DNA from: an uncultured Rothia sp.
Lineage (GTDB): Bacteria > Actinomycetota > Actinomycetes > Actinomycetales > Micrococcaceae
Direction of reading: 5' to 3'
Length of the DNA: 7,178 nt
Assembly: GCA_937935205.1 (NCBI GenBank)
Contig: CALGXU010000109.1
Coordinates: 1 to 7,178, forward strand
Below, in pieces: positions 1 to 5,651 of the stretch. A program made the position numbers and the translations under genes. The notes under the pieces were generated by a model. The model was given only the letters and a program-made list of their open reading frames with translations, was not told the origin of the DNA and made no database searches. Position 1 is the first letter of the stretch. Each line of letters begins with the position of its first letter.

Positions 1-1175
1 GCGGTGCTACGGCGCGGGGTACCGAAGCTCAGCGGCACATCCAGGCTCACCGATGGAACGGCAGGCTGTGCGGGGGTTGCAGGAGTTACAGCAGGTGCGG
101 ACTGGGACGCAGCGGGAATGGAACGTTCTACCTTGTCAGAAGCAGAAACATCCGCGCCAGTTGTAGTCTCAGCAGAGGTATCAGCCTGCTCGGAGGGATT
201 CTCAGACGCAGCCTCATCAACGTGGGCAACCTCGGGTTCGGGCTGCTCATACTCCACGTCAGCAGACTGCACAGACACCACAGCAGAAACCGGCGCAGAA
301 ACCTGAGCCGGCTCAGCGGACGCCGCAACAGGAGCATCCGCGGCGGGCAACGCCCCCACATCAGCGAAGGACGCATCATCCTGCATCAAATCGTCAAAGT
401 CATCGGCGGCAAACTCATCCACATCAACCGGCGCAAATTCAGAAGCAATCGGCTCACCCGGCAGACCGTTCGCAGAGGTCGCCTCCTGCTCCAGGTCAAT
501 ACCGGCATCGGAATACATGCCGCGCAGCTGACCAATCACCATGGCACGAGCCGTCGCAGAATCGCCCGCCTTCAAAGCCTCCGCAATAGCGCGGCTCTCA
601 GCACGCAGACGCTCCACAGCGCTACTCCACAGCGGCATACGACCCACCAGCGACAGCATCGACTCAAAGCTAGGCTGACGCACCGACGCGAGCAGACCCA
701 CCAGCAACTCATTACCACCGCAACGCATCACCTGGTGGTGGAACGTCAACAGAAGCTCCAGGAAATCACGAATCGACAGGTCGAAGTCTTCCATCTGCTC
801 GAGGACCTCGTCCATCTCCACGAAGGAGGCGGTCTTCGGGTCAATACGCGCAATCGCCCAGCTTTCCAGCAGAATACGGGTCTGCACCAGGTCACGAGTC
901 GGGTAACGCGAACTGGACATGTGCAGGCGCAGAGCAGCACTAGCGGCGGAAGCCGGCTCATCGCTCAGGTGCACCAGCATTTCCTTGCCGCGACCGTTGT
1001 ACAGCTGCACCAGATCCATATCTTCCAGGGTGCGCAGAGCCTCGCGGGTGCGGGAACGACCCACACCAATAGCGCGTGCAATCTCGCTATCGCTGGGCAG
1101 GTCCTGACCCAGCTGAATGTTGCCCTCGAACAGTTCGTTCTCGAGCCAGCGCAGAATTTTACGATGAATAGCCAC
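1..1175 (-). CDS. GntR/FadR-family transcription regulator with long disordered C-terminal tail (3' end outside window)
   Basis: The frame runs open from a GTG at 1175 to the left edge, giving 391 codons and no stop. Residues 1-71 form a GntR-type winged helix-turn-helix, with the signature LPSDSEIARAIGVGRSRTREAL at about 26-47. Residues about 85-220 resemble the all-helical FCD effector domain: D95 in RDLVQTR, FHHQV at 145-149 and GGNELL at 153-158. In the usual metal-binding FCD set, two further histidines are expected. Here they align with S194 (ESRAIAEAL) and Q216 (IGQL), so the metal site looks lost. From about 225 the chain is acidic, then Ala/Pro/Val/Ser-rich and probably disordered. 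The GTG is the only usable start after the in-frame stop at 1218-1220; upstream codons in this frame include no ATG, GTG or TTG. The ribosome binding site is weak (GAAAG). The effector and targets are unknown. It lies 93 bp downstream of the ArsR-type gene on the same strand and may be co-transcribed with it. Confidence 0.85.
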   Translation of the reverse strand, partial: MAIHRKILRWLENELFEGNIQLGQDLPSDSEIARAIGVGRSRTREALRTLEDMDLVQLYNGRGKEMLVHLSDEPASAASAALRLHMSSSRYPTRDLVQTRILLESWAIARIDPKTASFVEMDEVLEQMEDFDLSIRDFLELLLTFHHQVMRCGGNELLVGLLASVRQPSFESMLSLVGRMPLWSSAVERLRAESRAIAEALKAGDSATARAMVIGQLRGMYSDAGIDLEQEATSANGLPGEPIASEFAPVDVDEFAADDFDDLMQDDASFADVGALPAADAPVAASAEPAQVSAPVSAVVSVQSADVEYEQPEPEVAHVDEAASENPSEQADTSAETTTGADVSASDKVERSIPAASQSAPAVTPATPAQPAVPSVSLDVPLSFGTPRRST

Positions 1176-1185
1176 GTGAATGCGT

Positions 1186-1199
1186 CTTTCGGTCGAAAG
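1186..1199. promoter_or_regulatory. Perfect 14-bp palindrome before the GntR-type gene, possible operator
   Basis: CTTTCG and CGAAAG flank a 2-bp centre (GT), forming a perfect inverted repeat that ends 10 bp before the GTG start at 1175. Short palindromes with half-sites of this size are typical targets of dimeric GntR-family regulators, so autoregulation is a reasonable inference. Its GAAAG half also supplies the only ribosome-binding-like sequence, so binding here would also sit over the translation start region. I did not see a second copy elsewhere in the window. Confidence 0.4.
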
Positions 1200-1268
1200 T
1201 GAGTGAGAGTGTGTGTTTTACAGAGAGTTATGCCGGAAAATCGGCAGAGCAGACTCTAGCCGCCCGTC

Positions 1269-2702
1269 TTAGCGGCGGCGGCCACGCAGGAAGCCGAAGA
1301 GGCCACCGCGATGGGTGTCCTTGGCCTCGGTGCTGGTCGTCTCAGTGCTGGGGCGGTACACCGAATCGTAGGCGGGCATGGTCTGGTACTCGGGCTCCTC
1401 AGCGGAGGTTTCAGCCTTAGCAGGCTCACCCTCGACAGGCTCATCATTGGCAGGTTCGCCCTCACCGGGCTCAGCCTTCTCAGCAGCTTCTGCGGGCGAA
1501 GCTGCTTCCTCAGCAGATTCAGCCTTCACGGATTCAGCCTTCACGGGCTCTTCTGCCGCGACTTCATCCGCTACGTTCTTCTCAATCACAGACTTTTCAG
1601 CTGCAGAATCCTCAGCTGCAAATTCCTGGCGGGTTGCTTCTTCCTTGACGGATTCAGCGGGTGCAACAGGCTTCTCAGCTGCGCCCTTTTCGTCGGTAGC
1701 CTTTTCCTCGGCGACCTTTTCAAGCACAACAGCCTCGGGGATCACAGCGATAGGCTGAATCGAGCCACCCACAACCGCAGCGGGGTCAATGCCATAAGGC
1801 ACCACAGCCGCAGGCTGAGGGAATACCACCGGCTTCTGCGCTACAACAGGCTTAGCCTCAGCAGGTGCCGCAGGGGTAGCGGGCTGAGCGGGGGTTGCCG
1901 ACGCCGCGGGGGTCACCCCAGCGTCGTAGCCGTAGGATGCGGGAGTGAAGGGGCGCATCGGGGTGCTATCCACAGCCTCTTCCTGCGGGGTGGGCTCAAC
2001 AGCTCCTGCCTTCTCAGCGACAGGCTCAGAGGCGATGCTTTCGGCAGCTTGCTCCGCAGGGCGCGAGTAGATGCGCGCGCTGGGGGTCAGGTACTGTGCG
2101 CGGGCGCGCTGAATGCGAGCCTGCTCGATTTCCTCGGAGGTGGGTGCCTCAACGGTGAGAGTTTCAGAGTCGGTCGCCTCGGACTTCTCTGCGGTTGCGC
2201 TCTCCTCAGTTGCAGTCGATGCAGCTGCAGCCGGTGCGGTTACAGTCGGTGCAGTAGCGGCGGGAGCAAGCTTCTGAACAGACTCTTCAGCTTCGGACTT
2301 CTGGGCACTCTGTTCAGAGGTCTTCTCGACCGGCTTCTCCGCAGGCTTCTCGGCTGTGTTCTCAGTCGTCGCCTTATCGGGGGCAGATGCAGTCACGCCA
2401 CCGGGCAGTGCCACGGGCGCGTGCGCCTCATTGGACTGGCGTGCAATCTGAACGGTCTCGTTAATCCACTCGGTCACGGTGGCGAATACATCCGGGTTCA
2501 GGGAGTAGAGGCGACGCTGCCCCTCCACGGTCACGGAGACCACATCTGCATCGCGAAGGACTTTCAGGTGCTTCGAAATGGTCGGCTGGCTCATGCCCAG
2601 CTTTTCAACCACTGCGCCCACCGTGTGGGTTTGCTCAGCGAGAATACGCACAATTCGGCGTCGAGTCGGATCCGCGATGACAGAAAAAACATCAGAATGC
2701 AT
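1269..2702 (-). CDS. ArsR-family winged-helix regulator with ~380-residue low-complexity tail
   Basis: The protein has 477 residues from the ATG at 2702. Residues 1-90 are a typical ArsR/SmtB-like DNA-binding domain: FSVIADPTRRRIVRIL at 6-21, recognition helix MSQPTISKHLKVL at 37-49, and wing VEGQRRLYSL at 59-68. The cysteine metal motif (ELCVCD-like) of metal sensors is absent; HTVGAVVEKL occupies that place, so it is probably not a classical metal sensor. From about residue 95 the chain is rich in Ala, Glu, Pro, Lys and Val with repeated EKP/AEK/VKAES blocks and is probably disordered. It ends in a basic, aromatic tip, GGLFGFLRGRRR. A longer frame from a TTG at 2735 exists, but I prefer 2702: the ArsR fold begins right there and the 11 extra codons overlap a promoter-like sequence. 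There is no ribosome binding site before 2702, which suggests a leaderless message. It is divergent from ktrB. Function beyond DNA binding is unknown. Confidence 0.85.
   Translation of the reverse strand: MHSDVFSVIADPTRRRIVRILAEQTHTVGAVVEKLGMSQPTISKHLKVLRDADVVSVTVEGQRRLYSLNPDVFATVTEWINETVQIARQSNEAHAPVALPGGVTASAPDKATTENTAEKPAEKPVEKTSEQSAQKSEAEESVQKLAPAATAPTVTAPAAAASTATEESATAEKSEATDSETLTVEAPTSEEIEQARIQRARAQYLTPSARIYSRPAEQAAESIASEPVAEKAGAVEPTPQEEAVDSTPMRPFTPASYGYDAGVTPAASATPAQPATPAAPAEAKPVVAQKPVVFPQPAAVVPYGIDPAAVVGGSIQPIAVIPEAVVLEKVAEEKATDEKGAAEKPVAPAESVKEEATRQEFAAEDSAAEKSVIEKNVADEVAAEEPVKAESVKAESAEEAASPAEAAEKAEPGEGEPANDEPVEGEPAKAETSAEEPEYQTMPAYDSVYRPSTETTSTEAKDTHRGGLFGFLRGRRR
1516..1545. repeat. 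Perfect 15-bp tandem duplication inside the ArsR-type tail
   Basis: GATTCAGCCTTCACG occurs twice back to back (1516-1530 and 1531-1545). Because 15 is a multiple of three, the gene stays in frame and the repeat encodes VKAES twice on the minus strand. Identical copies suggest recent slippage, and the tail seems able to tolerate length change. Confidence 0.85.
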
Positions 2703-2708
2703 ATAGCG

Positions 2709-2735
2709 ATTATGACATATAAAGTGGCGCCTCAA
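2709..2735 (-). promoter_or_regulatory. Candidate promoter of the ArsR-type gene (leaderless)
   Basis: On the minus strand a -10-like CATAAT (2714-2709) ends 6 bp before the ATG at 2702. A start of transcription at or next to the A of the ATG would therefore give a leaderless mRNA, which is common in actinobacteria. A -35-like TTGAGG lies at 2735-2730, but the 15-bp spacer is shorter than ideal. The lack of any purine-rich ribosome binding site before 2702 fits this reading. A direct repeat CATATA (2700-2705, 2716-2721) overlaps the element. Confidence 0.4.
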
Positions 2736-2828
2736 GCTTAGAATGAGGGTGATACGGAAATTACCTTCAAAAATTCTGAAAGACCGCTGAATGCTACCTC
2801 AATATGAAGCACTGAAGGGGAGAAAAGC

Positions 2829-2876
2829 ATGAAGCGCCTATCACATCTCGTGGTGATTTCCTGTATCTCATCCTAG
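2829..2876 (+). CDS. Possible 15-residue leader peptide upstream of ktrB
   Basis: An ATG at 2829 is preceded by a strong ribosome-binding-like AAGGGGAG (2815-2822) at a spacing of 6 nt. It opens a frame reading MKRLSHLVVISCISS and stops at TAG 2874-2876. The start is better furnished than chance would suggest, and it lies in the 5' region of ktrB, about 250 bp ahead of it. No amino acid run typical of an attenuator is present and no terminator/antiterminator pair is obvious after it. It might be a small upstream ORF, or a coincidence. No function can be assigned. Confidence 0.3.
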   Translation: MKRLSHLVVISCISS

Positions 2877-2907
2877 GCATATGCGAGCCACCCGGACCCT
2901 CAATACT

Positions 2908-2932
2908 TATATAGCTAATTCAGAATATATAG
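2908..2932. repeat. Direct repeat TATATAG in AT-rich intergenic island
   Basis: TATATAG occurs at 2908-2914 and 2926-2932, start to start 18 bp, inside a locally AT-rich stretch in an otherwise GC-rich window. The elements resemble -10 boxes for a plus-strand ktrB promoter, or paired regulator sites on nearly the same DNA face. No good -35 matches were found, so the role is open. Confidence 0.35.
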
Positions 2933-3015
2933 TTTTCGTTATTCCACCCACAAAACCAACTGCACGCCTTCTCCAAGCTCACATATTTACTCCCAAACCA
3001 CCAGAGCCTCAACCC

Positions 3016-3044
3016 CCTTCAGTAGGCACCCGGCGCGATACACT
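3016..3044 (+). promoter_or_regulatory. Weak candidate promoter close to ktrB
   Basis: TACACT at 3039-3044 fits the actinobacterial -10 pattern TANNNT. A poor -35 candidate (CCTTCA, 3016-3021) lies 17 bp upstream. It would give a leader of roughly 70 nt before the ktrB start. An alternative is transcription from the AT-rich island further upstream, or from before the small ORF. Confidence 0.25.
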
Positions 3045-3123
3045 AGAAGGCGTTAAACACAGGCTCAAACCGCCGCCCAACACATCAACACACCAACACC
3101 CAGACACCCACTGAAGGAGGCGC

Positions 3124-4743
3124 ATGGGACGCATCATCCGCCGCACCCGGCGCCGACACCACCATCCCCAGGGCCAGCTCAACCGCCGCTGGGACACCCT
3201 CAGCGGCGCCACCTCCGAGCCGCAAAAGCAGCAGGTTCGCCGACGCCGCCGCGACCGCCTCGAAGCTGAAAACCTCAGCATCCTCACCAGCGTGCCCGGC
3301 ATCGATCTTGACCGTCTGCCTACCCTACGTGACCACGAAGACCCCGAGACTCAGTGCAAACGAACCCCGCTAGAGTTCAACCAGAAGACTCTCGAACGCT
3401 TCCGCGACTTCATTGATTCCTCAGTTCTGGCGTCCCCCTCACGCACCGCGATTGGCGCGTTCCTGCTGGTCATCATCTTCTTCACGCTTGCTCTGCTACT
3501 GCCCATCTCTTCCAACGATGGGCAGCCGGCCCCCTTCCACCATGCCTTCTTTACCTCTACCAGCGCGGTGACCGTTACGGGTCTAACCACCGTCTCCACA
3601 GCCCAGCAGTGGTCAACCTTCGGGCAGGCAATGATTCTTCTCGCCTGCCAAGTGGGTGGCCTGGGCACGCTGACCATCACCTCCCTGCTGGCGCTGGCTA
3701 TCGGCCGCAAAATGGGTCTGCGCACCAAACTCATCGCTCAGGAAGACCTGAACATCAGCCGTCTCGGCGAGGTCGGCGGCATCGTCAAGAGCGTTTCCTA
3801 TGCTTCCTTCTCCATTGAGGCGATCATTGCGCTCGTGCTGATTCCGCGTTTCCTGACCCTGGGTGAAGACCCCTTTCAAGCCATCTGGCACAGCATTTTC
3901 TACTCTGTCTCGGCCTTCAACAATGCCGGTTTCACCCCGCACTCAGACGGTATCGTGCCCTACGGCCACGATTTTTTCCTACTCGTACCCATCTGTATTG
4001 CCGTGTTCCTGGGGTCGCTCGGTTTCCCCGTTTTCATTGCGATTCAGCGCAATCCTTTCCGCCCCCGGCACTGGTCGCTCACGGCTAAGCTGACAGTCGT
4101 CACGACCCTGTTCTTTTTCGTCTTCGGCGCGTTCTTCTGGGGCCTTTTCGAATGGAATAACCCCGCCACCATCGGCGGCTACTCCCCCGGAGAGAAGGTT
4201 CTCAACGCGATATTCGCCTCCGTGATGATGCGTTCGGGCGGCTTCAACCTGGTCGACATGGACGCCATCACCCCCGTCTCCACGCTACTGACGGACACGC
4301 TCATGTTCATTGGTGGCGGCTCCGGCTCGACCGCAGGCGGCGTGAAGGTCACCACCATCGCCGTGATTGCCCTATCGATTCTTGCCGAGGCGCGAGGTGA
4401 TCAGAAGGTCGTAGCGTTCAATCGCACCATCCCCGAATCCTCTCTGCGCATTGCCATCTCTGTGATTGTTATGGGTGCTACCGTGGTAGGTGTTGGCACC
4501 GCATCGATTCTTATCATCAGCGGCGCAGATCTCAAAGAGGTCATCTTCGAGGTCATCTCCGCCTTCGCGACCTGCGGCCTCTCGAACGGCCTCTCCGCCA
4601 GCCTACCTCCGGCAGGCGTGTACGTGCTCAGCGTTCTGATGCTCATTGGTCGTGTGGGTACAACCACCGCCGCAACCGGCCTGGCGATGCGTTCACGCCG
4701 CCGCCTCTACAAGTTCCCCGAAGAAAGGCCCACCATTGGCTAG
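3124..4743 (+). CDS. ktrB: KtrB/TrkH-family potassium uptake channel subunit
   Basis: This 539-residue membrane protein is the ion-conducting subunit of a K+ uptake system. All four pore loops of the family are visible: TVTGL (150-154), NNAGF (266-270), RSGGFN (370-375) and TCGLS (483-487). Their glycines G153, G269, G373 and G485 would form the K+ filter. The intramembrane gating loop is GGGSGSTAGGVK at 397-408. The first membrane segment starts only at about residue 107, so the two extra N-terminal helices of TrkH are absent, which favours the KtrB type. Residues 1-105 are an unusually long, strongly basic cytoplasmic extension (RRTRRRHHH, RRRRRDR), longer than in typical KtrB proteins. A strong AAGGAGG (3114-3120) lies 3 nt before the ATG and supports this start. 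The regulatory subunit gene ktrA overlaps its 3' end. KtrAB systems of Bacillus and Vibrio are Na+-dependent; whether this holds here cannot be read from the sequence. Confidence 0.95.
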   Translation: MGRIIRRTRRRHHHPQGQLNRRWDTLSGATSEPQKQQVRRRRRDRLEAENLSILTSVPGIDLDRLPTLRDHEDPETQCKRTPLEFNQKTLERFRDFIDSSVLASPSRTAIGAFLLVIIFFTLALLLPISSNDGQPAPFHHAFFTSTSAVTVTGLTTVSTAQQWSTFGQAMILLACQVGGLGTLTITSLLALAIGRKMGLRTKLIAQEDLNISRLGEVGGIVKSVSYASFSIEAIIALVLIPRFLTLGEDPFQAIWHSIFYSVSAFNNAGFTPHSDGIVPYGHDFFLLVPICIAVFLGSLGFPVFIAIQRNPFRPRHWSLTAKLTVVTTLFFFVFGAFFWGLFEWNNPATIGGYSPGEKVLNAIFASVMMRSGGFNLVDMDAITPVSTLLTDTLMFIGGGSGSTAGGVKVTTIAVIALSILAEARGDQKVVAFNRTIPESSLRIAISVIVMGATVVGVGTASILIISGADLKEVIFEVISAFATCGLSNGLSASLPPAGVYVLSVLMLIGRVGTTTAATGLAMRSRRRLYKFPEERPTIG

Positions 4744-5398
4744 TGCACATAACGCCCCCGTCCTCGTGATTGGTCTGGGACGCTTCGGCTCCGCGGTTGC
4801 GGCCCAGCTGCGCCTGCAGAACAAGGAGGTCCTTGCTATTGAGAAGGACCCCGAGCTGGTGCAGAAGTGGTCTGGTGTGCTGACGCACGTGGTCTCCGCC
4901 GATGCGACCGATATCGACACCCTGCACCAGTTGGGTGCGGACGATTTCGGTTCCGCCGTGGTGGGTGTGGGCACCTCGGTGGAGGCATCCGTGCTGATTA
5001 CCGCGAACCTCGTAGACATTGGTGTGGAGCGTATTTGGGCGAAGGCTATTACCCCCGCGCACGGCAAGATTCTGGAGCGTATTGGCGCGCACCACGTGGT
5101 CTACCCGGAGGCGGACGCCGGCCGCCGCGCCGCGCACCTGGTTTCGGGTCGTCTGCTGGATTACATTGAGTTTGATGACGACTTCGCGATTGCGAAGATG
5201 CGCCCACCGAAGGAAACCCACGGCTTCACCCTCGCCGAGTCGGATATCCGCTCCAAGTACGGCGTGTCCGTGGTCGGTATTAAGTCCCCCGGTGAGGACT
5301 TCACCTACGCGGACGCGACTACCCGTATTCACTCGCGCGACATTCTGATTGTGTCCGGTCAGGTGGATTTGATTGAGCGTTTCGCGGCGCGCCCCTAA
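4736..5398 (+). CDS. ktrA: KtrA/TrkA-family RCK regulatory subunit of potassium uptake
   Basis: The 220-residue cytoplasmic gating protein has the usual length for KtrA. The N-terminal RCK domain (about 8-135) is a Rossmann fold with VLVIGLGRFGSA (G13, G15, G18) and the acidic E36 at the end of the second strand, which contacts the nucleotide ribose in this family. The C-terminal RCK_C domain spans about 140-220; in other KtrA proteins it can bind c-di-AMP. The gene is out of frame with ktrB and overlaps its stop. The chosen TTG at 4736-4738 gives MASAHNAPVLVIG, has AAAGG (4724-4728) 7 nt upstream, and overlaps ktrB by 8 bp, implying translational coupling. A longer frame from an ATG at 4646 exists, but its extra 30 residues lie wholly inside ktrB and do not look like RCK sequence. 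KtrA rings bind ATP/ADP and open or close KtrB. Confidence 0.93.
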   Translation: MASAHNAPVLVIGLGRFGSAVAAQLRLQNKEVLAIEKDPELVQKWSGVLTHVVSADATDIDTLHQLGADDFGSAVVGVGTSVEASVLITANLVDIGVERIWAKAITPAHGKILERIGAHHVVYPEADAGRRAAHLVSGRLLDYIEFDDDFAIAKMRPPKETHGFTLAESDIRSKYGVSVVGIKSPGEDFTYADATTRIHSRDILIVSGQVDLIERFAARP

Positions 5399-5446
5399 GC
5401 GCATTTTTCCATACCCCGCGGCGGTTACTTTTCCTGTCTTTGCCGG

Positions 5447-5505
5447 CTTTGAGCAGCCCGCGTTGAGGAGCAGGTGTTTGAGGAGCCTGTGTTTGAGGAG
5501 CCCGC
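5447..5505. repeat. Four-unit imperfect tandem repeat of about 15 bp after ktrA
   Basis: The units are CTTTGAGCAGCCCGC, GTTGAGGAGCAGGT, GTTTGAGGAGCCTGT and GTTTGAGGAGCCCGC (15, 14, 15, 15 bp). They lie between the ktrA stop and the terminator, in the 3' untranslated part of the ktrBA message. The one-base loss in the second unit argues against it being coding. A second short repeat, CATAGAAAA, follows at 5513 and 5531. Function unknown; replication slippage could explain it. Confidence 0.75.
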
Positions 5506-5536
5506 GAATAGACATAGAAAAGCAAATAAGCATAGA

Positions 5537-5576
5537 AAAACAGCCTCTTCCCGTTCTGCCGGGAGGAGGCTGTTTT
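5537..5576. terminator. Strong bidirectional intrinsic terminator between ktrA and proC
   Basis: A 17-bp stem (left arm 5537-5553, right arm 5560-5576) has only one T-G wobble and a 6-nt loop (TTCTGC). The core is GC-rich, and the outer arm is AAAA paired with TTTT, so each strand ends its stem in a T-run. This suits termination of ktrBA from the left and proC from the right, which converge here. Confidence 0.9.
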
Positions 5577-5604
5577 CTGTGGTTTTACCCAATCATAGGG
5601 ATGC

Positions 5605-5651
5605 TACCGGACGGTATTAGTCCCCGCTGGTTAGTCCGTAATGACTAGTCC
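5605..5651. repeat. Phased TTAGTCC repeats and small inverted repeat at the proC 3' end
   Basis: TTAGTCC appears at 5617-5623 and 5631-5637, and CTAGTCC at 5645-5651, so the three copies are spaced exactly 14 bp apart. The last one contains the proC stop codon. Just before them TACCG-GA-CGGTA (5605-5616) is an inverted repeat. On the proC transcript the segment lies in the 3' untranslated region, ahead of the terminator. No function is known to me. Confidence 0.5.

Larger units (their letters stand above)
2703..3123. other. Divergent intergenic region between the ArsR-type gene and ktrB
   Basis: This 421-bp stretch holds the ArsR-side promoter, a possible 15-codon leader ORF (2829-2876), an AT-rich island around 2900-2945 with two TATATAG copies, and a C/A-rich stretch (3060-3110) before the ktrB ribosome binding site. 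A frame of 77 codons (2881-3114) is open but has no ribosome binding site and uses rare codons such as ATA, CTA and AGG, so I do not call it a gene. I looked for the c-di-AMP (ydaO) riboswitch that precedes ktr genes in many bacteria and could not recognise its conserved core by eye. I see no intrinsic terminator here. Confidence 0.7.

Noticed and set aside
222..1202. 326-codon open frame on the plus strand opposite the GntR-type gene
   Set aside because: It is antisense to a clear winged-helix/FCD protein and is rich in His/Arg/Gln with no recognisable domain, as expected for a shadow frame.
1231..1246. Hairpin TGCCG-N6-CGGCA between the two regulator genes as a terminator
   Set aside because: The stem has only 5 bp and no T-run follows on the minus strand, so it is too weak to call; read-through from the ArsR-type to the GntR-type gene is likely.
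1311..2741. 476-codon open frame on the plus strand opposite the ArsR-type gene
   Set aside because: It is a composition shadow: the biased Ala/Glu/Pro codons of the real gene leave the antisense frame open. The predicted protein is Leu/Gly/Arg/Ser-rich without any domain, and the start lacks a ribosome binding site.
2740..3110. c-di-AMP (ydaO-type) riboswitch before ktrB
   Set aside because: It would be expected from knowledge of ktr genes in other bacteria, but I could not find the conserved core by eye. A covariance-model search with the Rfam ydaO-yuaA model would decide.
2881..3114. 77-codon frame ending at the ktrB ribosome binding site
   Set aside because: There is no ribosome binding site, and it uses several codons rare in the neighbouring genes (ATA, CTA, AGG). 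Its Pro/Thr/His-rich end follows from the C/A-rich untranslated sequence. Coupling to the small ORF at 2829 is conceivable but unsupported.
4646..4735. Longer ktrA start at ATG 4646
   Set aside because: The extra 30 codons lie in the ktrB coding sequence and give a Pro/Trp/Ser-rich stretch unlike RCK N-termini; the TTG at 4736 gives the normal family length.
4643..5533. 296-codon minus-strand frame opposite ktrA
   Set aside because: The plus strand clearly encodes KtrA with its Rossmann and RCK_C motifs; the antisense product has no family features.
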